Positions 1 to 12,300 of a stretch of 64,000 nucleotides of DNA are shown piece by piece. Under the pieces are notes generated by a model, which worked only from the letters and a program-made list of their open reading frames with translations, ran no database searches and had not been told where the DNA came from. The position numbers and the translations under genes are program-made. Location: assembly GCA_023213315.1 (NCBI GenBank), contig JAKCPI010009427.1, positions 248,001 to 312,000 of the forward strand, in the 5' to 3' direction. Each line of letters begins with the position of its first letter. Position 1 is the first letter of the stretch. Origin of the DNA: Euborellia annulipes. Lineage: Eukaryota > Arthropoda > Insecta > Dermaptera > Anisolabididae.

Positions 1-1854
1 CAAAAACAAGTCCCCATTTTTAATTTTGGACAGTTGAAAGAATAACACAAAAAAAAAACAATTTTTTTTTGTTTCCGGGGTATTTGAAGCTACTCCTGGG
101 TATGTGTGTAGGGCTGATTCCAAAAATGCCATCAGTTTCACCCCATCACCTCTAGTTTTAGGGATATAAAGAAAATTAAATTTAAATAGAAAATGTGCTC
201 TTAAAGAGGCTTTTATTTTGAATGACTTAAATTTTTTTAAGGCGTTACTCCTTAAAAATATGCAAATAGATGAATTACTTAAAAATATAAAGTTTCATTC
301 CAATCGGAGGGGATTTAGCGTTGCAAAACACGGCTAAAAGTTTAGAAAAAATCGAATTTTTCAACTTTGGACACCCCAAATACAATTTTTACATCCCTGA
401 ATGCAAAAACCATATTTTTACAATATTCTATAGTTCTTTATTCATAGATCATTCATTCGTGAAAATCTATTGATTATAAACAATAGAGTTATCAAATTGG
501 GTTCATAGGAATAAAATATTAACTATTTTGTTAATTATTATTAAATAAAATTTATTGAGTTATTTATTTAATAATGTCAATACTTTAAAATAAAATGTGA
601 AAAAATTTAAATTTTTACAAAAAATATACATTGGGTTGAAAATCACCCTGAAGGGATTTAAACGAAAAATTTTCAAGGTGCGGTGAGGGTTAATTTTAAA
701 ACCGAACTAATATTTTTGTATAATTATATTCTGTACATTTGCTAAGAATTAAATTTGTATTGCAATATAAAAACAAATAAAGCATTGGTGTATTTACGTG
801 TAATATTAAAATCTACAAACAAATCGTTTTTTTTTTGATTATATCATAAATCCATTCAAACTTTAATTACACCACTGCTGAATATTTAAATCACCTCTAA
901 AGCAAACACTCAATATTGTAGAATTAACTTTTTTTTTTGACACAAAAGAAATATACACAAACTCCCTTACACCGAAGTTATTCAAATTTTTCTATTAAAA
1001 ATTAAAATGTTTTTCATATATGAATATATATATATATATTTTCCTGCCCTAGATTTTATTATTTAATATATTTATGCTTTAGTTACCTTATTATTTTAGT
1101 GATATAGGGTCGAGTTAGTTAATTTTAAATGTGACAAGAGAGACAGAGCCCAACGCGGAGGAAAAATTAGCGTTTGTCGTCATCCATATAATGCTTGTTG
1201 GACATTTTCTCTTATTATATATTAGCATTTAATTTATTAATGAGAAGAATTGTCCTAGACCCTCTTCCTAAAATATCAGACTACCTGGAAACATTTTTTG
1301 GTTTCTAAATTTATATATATATATGTATATATGAAAAATAATCTATTCTTTAAAATTAAATTAAATGGAATTAATCAAAATATTTGCATTTTAAATTAAT
1401 AAACAAATGCACTTTCACTGCTTTTTTTCATCTGTCACCTTGCAGCGTTTCAATTGGTGTAGCACTATCATTCACAATTGTTTTTTTTTTTTTTTTCTTT
1501 CAAATATATAAACACACAATAATGATAATAAATTAATATTATTTGAAAATAGTTCATGTATTATTAATACTAAATAAATTTACCAATTTTTCAGTTTTTT
1601 CTTCAGTCAAAATTGTTGATCTTTTTTTAGACTAACTATACATCGAAATCGATAAAATGCTTATTGGTCTATATAATAATCTTTGTATATTATATTTTGT
1701 AATATTCTTAAAACCTTTCTTTATCATCATTAGTATCAGGATGGACACGCTGTGGTTAATCCAGGAATGACAGTAATACTGAGGTGGGATTCTTTCCTCA
1801 AGAAGAGGTTTCTTAGATAGATTTTCGTCAATGTTGGTTTGTCTTCAATTCATA
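1..1854. other. AT-rich intronic sequence, no gene seen
   Basis: No coding exon could be supported. The stretch is AT-rich with long A and T runs and short TA microsatellites near 1025-1040 and 1310-1330. It presumably belongs to an intron of the DAPK-like gene, whose first visible exon is at 3145. A short open stretch near 1739-1819 lies behind an AG but resembles nothing recognised. Confidence 0.5.
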
Positions 1855-2113
1855 ATTGGACCCTGTTACGCATTAGTGTGTCAAACGTCATCTACCGAGA
1901 TTTGAGAAAATTAAAATTAAAGTTTTTTGTTTTCATTGGATTATATATCATTTTTTTTTTTTGTCAATTGTGAAGTAACATTAAATATAAATTTTTTTAG
2001 GACATATTTCATAAAAAAATACTATTAATTATAGCATTTGAAACAATATTCAGTGCTTAACTCAATTTTTAATTTTTTGGCGCTTGATACACTAATGCAT
2101 AACAGGGTCCAAT
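1855..2113. mobile_element. 259-bp TIR element (MITE), family with copy at 59503
   Basis: Both ends read ATTGGACCCTGTTA as an inverted repeat (one base varies) and the element is flanked by TA on both sides, as in Tc1/mariner-type insertion. The body is about 70-75% AT and has no ORF. A second copy, inverted relative to this one and with near-perfect 35-bp termini, lies at 59503-59757. Confidence 0.8.
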
Positions 2114-2184
2114 TATAAGCTGCATCACAACTACTCCAAAACCTCCTATGGTCTATTAAATATAACTAGATCAAATATCTTCTA

Positions 2185-2600
2185 ATACAGAAGTTCCCAA
2201 CTCAATTTAAGCCACGGACCAATTTTACACTTCAATTTTACCGTTTTAAAAAATTCTTAAAATATTCGGGGTTTTGGGGCAGACCGCCTTTTTCGAAAAA
2301 ATTATCACCACACCACTCACGGTTGCTTATAGACTCCTAATCCGTCGAGTTGATTTTTTTGCAAAACAAAATTGCGCTCTACCTCAAAAAGCTTTTCTTC
2401 AATATCTCCACAACCAAATGAGCTATCACAACGATTATGGACTCAAACTCTACAGGACATTTTGCTCTTTTGGATACACCATGACATCCATTCATTCGGC
2501 CAATATTTCGAAGCATGAGTTGTTTATTTTTGCTTAGTATAAACGGGGCTGGGCTCTTTATATGATTCGAATAGGCCAAATAAAAAGACGTTAGGTGGAG
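2185..2600 (-). pseudogene. Terminal fragment of a hAT (ZBED/FAM200-like) element
   Basis: The segment begins with a TTCCCAACTC...CGGACC motif typical of the ends of vertebrate- and arthropod-type hAT/ZBED elements. A short minus-strand frame (2379-2579) is open but has no catalytic motif. The related C-terminal transposase remnant at 40900-41480 supports presence of this class in the genome. The assignment rests mainly on the terminus and is tentative. Confidence 0.35.
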
Positions 2601-3144
2601 AAATTGAATTTGCTAGTTTTATTTCTCTAAACTTTAGAATTGTGTCAACTTAAAACTCCGTAAGGATCCTGCTTAATGGCAAATGAGCCAGGCCCTCCCT
2701 GAAGTACCTCGTATATCATGTCTTAAGTACACTCTCGCCAAGACATAGAGGCCGAGTGTGTGCAGCACAATAAATCATAGGATAAGGGAAAAAAAATGGG
2801 CAAGTCTCATAGGAAGAAAAATAGACGGAAAGCCCGCCGAAGCGGACCACCAGTTCTAATAAATTCCATTCTACATTTTTATTTTTATGTTCCTCTTCTT
2901 TTTTTTTACTGACTGGTTTCCAATGCGCCATATTCTGATTTGATAATATTAATTATTAATAGTACTGGAAATTAGTATTCCTCACTTAAAATTGTTGGTA
3001 CTACTGGTTTTTTGTTGTACTCAACTGCTGATTATAAAAATGTATGGTAATTCATTAACTAAGTGAGACTTAAATTGTTTACGCTCGTATATGTCTTTAA
3101 TAAAGTTAAGATTGTTGAATGATTGTAATTGGATTGGTTCATAG
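2601..3144. other. Unclassified intronic sequence before first DAPK exon
   Basis: There is a moderately GC-richer patch at about 2650-2850 with no recognised protein or repeat end, followed by AT-rich sequence. The last bases (CATAG at 3140-3144) form the acceptor of the first DAPK exon. Confidence 0.4.
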
Positions 3145-3390
3145 GTGGTGCCCAAATGGACCGGCTTTGCAGAAAGTGTTGTGGAATGGTTGTCGACATC
3201 GCGGAAGGCCAGCATATCAAACCCCAGAGAAGGATGTATCGGCGATGGTGTACCCAACAAGGGAAACTCTCTATTTTATCCGATCCATACTTGGCAGTCA
3301 TTTATGCAACTAGTGAGATCCCGAGTGAATCCTCTAGCCGGCGAGGACCATATGCGCGAACTCCTTCAACAGCTGCTGATTATGGGTGAG
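3145..3390 (+). CDS. DAPK1: DAPK1-like exon (first in window)
   Basis: The exon has 82 codons with phase-0 borders, an acceptor ATAG and the donor GAG|GTATGA. It includes WQSFMQLVRSRVNPLA and LLQQLLIMGE, a COR-like segment leading into VILIKSHYEDL of the next exon. The start is a splice site, not a start codon. The first 30-40 residues are less conserved, so the acceptor choice is good but not certain. Confidence 0.8.
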
Positions 3391-6300
3391 GTATGATCGA
3401 TGTTTGAAAATTTTTTTTAAACGTAACGGTACCATCATTAACATATATTTAAGAAAATAATTTTTTCTTTAATTAAGTCCCATTTTTTTAAGATATCAGA
3501 GATTAGAACAATCAGAAAAACATTCCAGGCATACGCAATCATTTCTTGCATGAATTAATTATATTTAATAATCTAATTAATATTTTTTTTTTTTAATTTT
3601 TGATATGTTCTAGCCTAAAAAATAATACACTAAGTCTTCATAAGTGAGAGAGAATAAAATAAAAAATACTAAACTTATTAAATTTAAATTAAAATTTGAT
3701 TCGGAAAATTTAACAAAAATAATTTTTGATGTGAAACAGAAGATTAGGAACCATTCAAGTATTACATAAACAAATTTTTGACTGGTGTATTTTCATTGCA
3801 GTGGTCTGGTTAATGCTATATTTTATTATGCATCAAACTGTACAGCAGGCACCACAAGTACCTGATGTTCTCAAGAGTGGAACCTTGAGTTTATTGAACC
3901 AAATATAGAACAATATTATATAGCTAATATTTTTAAATTAAATAAATCATGTGTTTATTAAAGCTTTTGTGGTTTGTATTATTATTATTATTATGGGAGT
4001 TGTTAATTATAGACCACATTTTGTATTAATTATTTGTTAAAAATATATAAATACTGTACAACGTTTCAACTGCTTATTCCGCAGTACTGTGCACTTGGTC
4101 CGACTCAAGTGAACTAACCTCTAAGAGACCGTTACGTGCATTTTATATACGACGTCAGCGCCATCTTCAGACATTTCTATTTGTCTAACTTCATAGGAAT
4201 GACTGTAGATGGCGCTGACATTTTAAATAAAATGCGTACGTATCTGTCCCTTAGAAGTTAGTTCACTTGAGTATGACCAAGTGCACAGTACTTGAAAACG
4301 ACTGCAAGCTGTCGAAACGTTGTATTTATATATTTTTAATAAATAATTAATACAAAATGTGGTCTATAATTAACAACTCCCATAATAATAAATAAATCAA
4401 CTTTTGTAAAAAGCTACTTTTAATACAACACTTCCGATTTTGGTTGCCTAGCTCAAGGCTCCATCCTCGAGCACCTAAGGCACTTGTAGTGCCGACTGTA
4501 CCGCGCCACACTGCACCTTCCATTAATATAAATTAATATTTTAATAATATTCCACATTTCTTTATTTAAGTACTTTTATTCAAGTATCAGTTCTTCCATA
4601 AAAAATAAAACTGTCATTAAAAATATTCATAATCAAGGTTTCGGTGATAGATTTTTTTTTTTTTATAATCAATTTTGAAACTTTAAAAATTAGCGAAATA
4701 AATTAATTGAATTGCTTATTATCCATAAAACTCTTCCACAGGTCATCCTGATCAAGTCGCATTATGAAGACTTGGTGTGCATTAGTCCAAATTGGCTTTG
4801 CGGAACTATTATCGGCACTATGCTTTCAATTGATTTCGTGGCTAGAGCGCGCGTTACTGGCTGCTATACCACTGAAGACTTTCAGTCGGCTTTTCCTGAA
4901 GTCAATGCTTTAGAGATACTTCAAGTTCTAGAGGCTCTTCAACTATGCACTCAGGTATGGGGTTAGATTGAAGTGTTCTAGTGACAACGATTGCTTCGAG
5001 AATTGAAGCAATATCTCCCATTATTATTTTTAAATAAAATAATAAAATCAATTGTATATAATTTCCAACAAAATTTTTTTTTACCTATTTCTGGATTAGA
5101 TATCTCAAGCCTAAATAAACAACCTTCATTATAAATAGAGTGACCTGAACGGGACAGTACCGTTTTTTCATATTTCTGGGCCGAACAGTCGTTTCAATAA
5201 AAATGTCAATTTTGTCCCGTTTTTAACAATTTTTTTAGAAAACTGAACCGCGGTTTATTAATTTCTTGTAAGACTTTGTGCTTTTTTTTATCATCTTACT
5301 TTTTTTATGAAGAATTGAAAATTAGAAGGGTTCTATGAACCTTTTTTTTGTATGCCATCTTAACCTTTATGTATATTATTCATAAAGACGTAAATGGCGT
5401 ACAAAAAAAATTGTCCTTAGGCTCCTTCTAATTCTCAACTCTTCATTTTATAACACCAAGGGCGGATACAAGGGGGAGGGGGTAAAGGGGGTAATTACCC
5501 CCCCCCCCGAGACTTGAAAAAAATACTTTTTTTTTTCGAAAAAAATTTACTTTTAATGTAAAATTTTAAAAATTAATACTTAAAAATTTGATTTGTATTT
5601 ATATTCTGGCAAACAAGTACAAAACGCGCCTTTAAATTACTGAAATTATGAAAAAATTGTGTGTTGTGCGACCAGTCACACCAAATTACCCCCCCCCCCT
5701 CCCCCCGAGAAACACCTCTGGATCCGCCACTGTATAACACCGTCCCGTTTTTGACATTGCAATATCCCGTTTTTGTCACAAGACAATATGGTCAGTCTAA
5801 TTATAAATCTCACAATTAATTAGTTAAATTGTAAATTCATTTTATTTAAAATTTACTCCTGAGGTCACTGGATTGAAATGCATTTATAGTTGTGGTAAAA
5901 TATTCAGCAATAAAATTTTTTATGTTTTAAGACAAAAAATCTTTTGCAGAATTATCTGTCCATGTAGCTTCGTGCTCAAAATCACAAACCACAACCTGAA
6001 AATTTAGAACCAAGTCGAGGAGATAAATTAAATTCTTATTAAGCAATGGACGTTTTGACCGCTGATCACACATAACAGCAATTTTAATTTTAATTTCCCT
6101 GTCTCGATGAAGTGTGTGACCATCGCTCAAAACATAGATTGCTAAATAAAATTTTTATCTCTGAAATATTTTGAACAATTCAACGACTCCTAAAATCTGA
6201 CTCACTCTTCTCTGTATAATTTGAGCTCGGCATAATTGAAAAAAAAAAAAAAAAAAAAACTATGATTTCGGGACAATATCACCTAACTACATAATCTTAT

Positions 6301-9300
6301 CATCCCAATTTATTTATTTACTATATATACATTTTAAAATTGTGATTACAATACAAAGAGCTAAGACGGCTTCTTATACTAAATATTATTATAAAACAAG
6401 TTTTTGTGAGAATCTTTAAATATTAATAGATCAGAAACAGGATGAAGAAAAGAAAAGCCGCTAGCATTTATTTAAGGACCTTTAGACTAACGTTTCGGTC
6501 TCGGTCGAGACCCTCTTCAGAGCTGTCAATATGAGATAAATATTACAAACACAATTACACAATTCATAACCTTGAAGTTACAATTTAAATATATAAATGT
6601 AAATAAATATATACAGGTTTAAACAATTGAGTTTATTATTGAAATAGTAACAACCGTATGGTGCGTCTAATTACCTGTAGTCGATTAGACGCACCATATG
6701 ACTGTTACTCTTCCACTAATAGACTCAATTGTTTAAACCTGTGTATATTCATTTATATTTATATACTATATTGGCAGTCCATAAGGTATATATATTTTTT
6801 ATATTATTATTCATGAATTACTAACATGTTAAAATGAAATTGTAATTTTAAAATTTGCCCTTATTATTGCTATGTTATAGCTCTGAAGATGGCCTCGGCC
6901 GAGACCGGAACGTTAGCCTAATGTGTCTTAAATAAATGAAATAAATCGGCCGAAACGTAGACAAATATATGAAATAAATCAAATATAATTTTCTTTATTG
7001 TTTTTGGCTGCCTGGATATCCTCATTACTCAATATATATTCAGCCACTCCTCCTGGAATTAACCATTAAATGAAATAAATGCTAGCTTCTTTTCTTTCTT
7101 CATCCTGCTACTGATCAACAACTTTCATCCAGCTATAAATCTACTTTTCTCAATTAATAGATCAAATGTAGTGTCATATTCGAATGTTTTGGAATCTTAA
7201 TTTTATTATCAACCATTACATATTCTTGTTTGTAAGATTTCAATTTTTTACTTACGCTAATATGTATATATTAGGACTGGATTGAAGTATATTTTTCGTA
7301 AGTTAAAAAGTAATACTTTAAAGCCTTCGAACGGCGCTTCTTAGAAAAGCAAAGCCTAAGCCATATTATGTTTTTATAAATTTTAAGTTATTGGTGTATA
7401 AATATATTCCAAATGGACCTTCTTTGAAGTGAGTTTTAATCAAAATAAGCTTTAATATTTATTTTAGAGTAGAAACAATTATCTTTTTTTTTTTTTAGTA
7501 TGATGCAATTTGTGTTTTTAGCTCTTATTTTTTTCTTCTAATTTTTTAATAGTTACTTATTTTTTAAATTCCACTAATTTTAAGATTATTTTTTAACACT
7601 TTTTTTTTAGTGTGAAGTAGATGAAGAAGAAATAGAATTTGAGTTCCCTACTTTTAATTTCATTGAACGAATAGATGGATTATGGGATCCGACAGATCCT
7701 AGGTATAACCGAGCCGGCACTTGCTATGGTGGAGTCCGTCTTAAGACACCTCAAGGCACATGCCACCTTCTTCATTGTATTTTTCCTCGACTTCAGGTAA
7801 AAAAAAAAAAAAAAAAAAAAAAAAATGACGACCATTAATAGGTTTGTTCCTTTTTAGTTCATTGGGCGCCCGAGGGCGTTCGGCGCATGCGTAGTGAGAA
7901 AGATCACATGCGCAGTAACGAAAATAATACTCCTTTCCTTAATGCGCATGCGCCGGACGCCCACTAAGCTAAAAACAAACCTAATCCTTTACTCAAAGGC
8001 AAACCCATAAAATAAAAAATGTTTTAAACCTTGAATATTTGAAATATGAATTTTTTTTATTTTATTTTTAAAGGTACAATTGCGACGTTCATATCAATGT
8101 TCTGAAGATCCAGATAGTGATTTATATCAATGGTTCGAAGGAAGTAAATTATGTTCTGGTCCAATTGAAAGTTTAATTACATTAGAAGAAGATGAAGAAA
8201 TCATTGAAATTAAAGTTCGTGGACCACCTGGGATGAATTTAGCTTGTTTTTACTTCATGGAAGAATTATTTGGAATTATTGATCAGGTATATAGAATTTA
8301 TTGTTAAGTTTTGGAAAACCTAAAAGATAAGACGATTGTTATTTTATATGTCATATATTATTAGAAAAACTTCTATTTAAAATAAAAAAATTTGAAAAAA
8401 AAAAAAAACTACTATCAAAATTAATAATTTCTTTAAACACTTACCAGTGATGTTTGAAATAGGAGTTAAATTGTTATTTATTTATACTTTCTCTCTATAT
8501 ATTACGGCAAGAGAAAGGTAATCGAAAGTTATGTACTGTGCTTGTCACACCACCAGATTTTTTTGTGTCGAGATATACTGTATTTAGTTTTCCATAGCAC
8601 CTTAGTTCCAAACTTGCGTTTTAAATGTTGACTGCTTGAAATAAACTGAATTCGACTGAAGCCAAGTAAATTATTTATTTTATAATTAAATTATTTTTTT
8701 TTATAGGTCCTTTTAGAAATGAGTCCTGGACTGCCAATAGAAAAACATGTCCTCAGTAGTCGACAATTGAGAACACATTCAGAAGAAATCCACGCCTGGC
8801 CACCCGAAGACCTCATGTCTGCAATTTTACGACCTCATAGTTTCACTGCCACTCTTCTCAATCCATTAACAGGCGAACGAGAAGCAATTGTGGACCTTGT
8901 CGCTTTTGGCACTTGCGAGGTTGAAAATATTTCTTTATATCGTGGGTATCGATTCCGGAGGAGGGGGAGGGAGTGCACAAATGGGCCATGTGCCCCAGGG
9001 AAATAGCAGTGGAACCAATAATATTGATAATTTGTTTAAAAAATGGAAATTCAATATCATAACTTATAGGCTAATAGGCCTACTTTTAGAAATTAAAATT
9101 AAATATATAATTAACCTAGTGTTTAATTTGTATAATTAATTTTAATTTATAAAATGTTTCAACGAGAACCCACGGTCGAAAGTTAAGGCGCTTCAGCTGT
9201 TCGCATGCTTTTGCCGATAAGATGGTGTTAGGAGTCTTAAAAATTTAGCCAAAAAGCCCAACTATTACGAAAATTTGCCAACAGATGGCAGGGCTATATT

Positions 9301-12300
9301 TAATCTCATGTATTTGTTTAATTTTCGTTGATATTTTAATAATGAATAGCTTATAAATATTACTATATATTATATATCATTTATAACAGCATAAAAATAT
9401 ATAAATATAGAGTTATAAGTGATTTGATAATGCCAGTTGTTAGATTAGCCTGCCATCTTTTGCAAGAGTGCTGAACTACTTGGACGTTAATTTAGAAATA
9501 AATACGAAATGTATTTTTGACTTTTTTATTTAATAATTATAGGTTGAATATTTATGATTTTTACATATTTAGATTTAAAAAAAAATTACAATTTTCATAA
9601 GGTAAAGGCACCAGTAGTGGACCATTTAAGAAAATTTTTTATTAATTTTCGCACAGAATTTTTATTTTAATAAAGAAACTGCTGGTGGAAGGCTTAAATT
9701 ATTCACTGATATTTCTTTATTAAGAATATATAAGATACACTTTTATAAAGTTTTCCATTTTAAATAAATAAATATAAAACCATCTTAATTCGTTGGAGCT
9801 AGTAGTGGACCGTCTAAAACCTAATAATAGACCATGTTCAGCGCCAGTAGTGGACCCTCATTAATTAATTTTAATTTAGCCATTTAACTTGTTAGATTAA
9901 ATGACTATGGGGATAAATGGAATAAAACGGGATAATAAAGTAAGGGACGTCATTTGACAGGGGGGTTGGAGGCAGTGCCCCCCCCCCAAAGCTTTGGAAA
10001 AAATAGTAAATTCTGAGCTTAGCCCCTGCATACAATCAAACTCACTCTCTCTCTTTATAAATAAGTATAGAAGATGTTCTAAATAAAAATATAGAGGTAT
10101 ATAAAATATATTATCTGTTTAAATGTACTTTTTTCAAGAGCTCTTTTTCGCTTGAATTTTCTTTATTCTTTAGTTTCCTTTCAGTAGCTTTTTCTATGTT
10201 CAACTGTTCAAGATCTTACTTTTTCTTTAAATTCTTTTTTAAATATTCCTGGGGAAGCTTTCCTGTAACTACCGAAAGTATTCTTTCTGATTCTTCAATA
10301 GTTTGCATCAGTGACTCAGAAACAGTGAACTCATTACATGAAGGCCTTTCCTCGAATATCGGCTCTTCCAAGAGTACATCAGTTTCTCTCTTTTCAGTGC
10401 TGACTTGGTGGATGAATCTAGCTCTATTTTAGTTTTCTTCCAAAATAAGTATAAAGATAAGTCATGAGGATCTCCGGACCATGGACTGCATGTTGGCACA
10501 AATGAGTTTATTTTATCTGTGCCTATGTTGTCCTCTACAAATTTTAAGCCATCTTTCAGATATTTAACCCGTAGATTTTTGGACATGTTATATTGATCAT
10601 CTTGCCTTTTATTTTTAGTTTATTTTTTTCATTTTGGCCATTTCATTTTTGAATTTTAATAGTGGGCCATATCATAAACTAATGGTGGACCATGGGGTCT
10701 ACTACTGAAATACAGTTAGTTAGCACTATAACTATTAGGTCTACATAATTTACTGGCTGCCAGAACATCGTAATTAACATTATAAAATAAAAATAAAAAA
10801 TTCTAATTAATTCAGAAATGGACCGCCCCGGTCCATTTCTAGATAATCTGTAAGATTAACATACCAGTAATGGACCACCCCCTCCCTACTGTTCAAGTTA
10901 TGGTTATATAGTAAAATATCTACTATTATCCTAGGTTATTATTCTAAGAATAAATATATATATAAACTTTCCTTTAAATATTTTGTGGTTGGTTAATATT
11001 TTAATATAGACAGCCAGCGATCCTTAACCAAAATGACTAGGAAAGAGCAATGTATAGTATGTCTTGCAAAACGCTGGACATAAAATGCGATAAAATGATA
11101 AAGTGATGAAGCGAGCATGCGCAAACTGCAAGACCAAGAAGCCAGATAACGTAACTTGAATATACATATAAAATCAACGCTGCAAAAAATACCTAATCCT
11201 TATTTTATCAAAATCTCTGCCAAAAGGTCCATTACTGGTGCATGGTCCATTACTGGTGCCTTTACCTTAATAGTTTTTTTTTTTTGCATTTTCTATAAAT
11301 AAAAAAATATTTTTTAATTAATCGTGATTTAAAAAAAAAGCTTTAACAAACTTTAAAATGCCTCAATAGTTTCAGACTAAAGATTCAATGTGCTCTCCTG
11401 AAGTCCCTTAATACATTTCGTATTGAGAATTTAAAATTCAAATACTGGTAAAAGTGTTAAATACTTTAACATATAGTATTCTTAGTTTTAAATTAAAATT
11501 AAGCACACCTTTTTCGACTAGACACAAGCTTTAATATATTTTAAAAGTATAGAAAATAATAAAATATTTACAGGTGATGGATGTGATATTGACTGGAGAT
11601 GAATTGCCTGTCAGCGCACTTTCAACAGCATGCAGACAGCAACTCTGCTCTGCTTTGGATCCTGAGGATCCCTTGGGACGTGATTGGTGCCTTCTTGCTG
11701 TTCGTCTTGGATTAGCTGATAAATTGGCAAGTTTAGATGAATCGCCACCAAACCTAAGCAGAACCGCAAGAATGTTAGATTCTTGGATCACCTACGCCCA
11801 CCAAGAGGCCAATATCGGTAAATTTATTAAATATTATTAGATATCACATCTTATATATAAATTAAACGATATGTTTCAATCGTAAGGAAGTTAGATGCTT
11901 AGCCAGGAGAATAAAAAAATCTGGTGTGACTGGTCGCACAGCACACAACTTTCTCATACCCTTCGGCAAGAGAAAGTTGTTTACTGTACTTGTCACACCA
12001 GATTTTTTGCGTCGAGATATATTTATTTGCCCTTAGCACCTAAGTTCCAAACTTGACCACGCGATTGAGCTACGAATGCTTCCACATCAATAAAGTATAC
12101 TTCAAACGATTTCCACAAAAAATTTCACTGATATACTTTTTAAACAGCATCAAAAACAGTTGATTTATGAATTTTAATGAAAATCGTTGCAGCAATTTTG
12201 AGAAAAAACTGAAAAAGCAAAGAACTAGAACTTTTTTGGTCGATTTTGTTTAAAAGCTTATTTGCACCCCTTGGAGGTGCCTAATTTAAATATAAAATTT

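Noticed and set aside
1734..1820. Open stretch behind an AG (DGHAVVNPGMTVILRW) as an upstream DAPK exon
   Set aside because: It resembles no part of DAPK that I know and has no good donor before its stop.
8920..9139. Continuation of the DAPK exon 5 frame and the overlapping 83-codon frame
   Set aside because: The purine-rich, low-complexity text does not match DAPK, and splicing at 8919 restores exact spacing to the death domain.
11531..11791. Minus-strand frame over the death-domain exon
   Set aside because: It is the antisense shadow of the DAPK exon.
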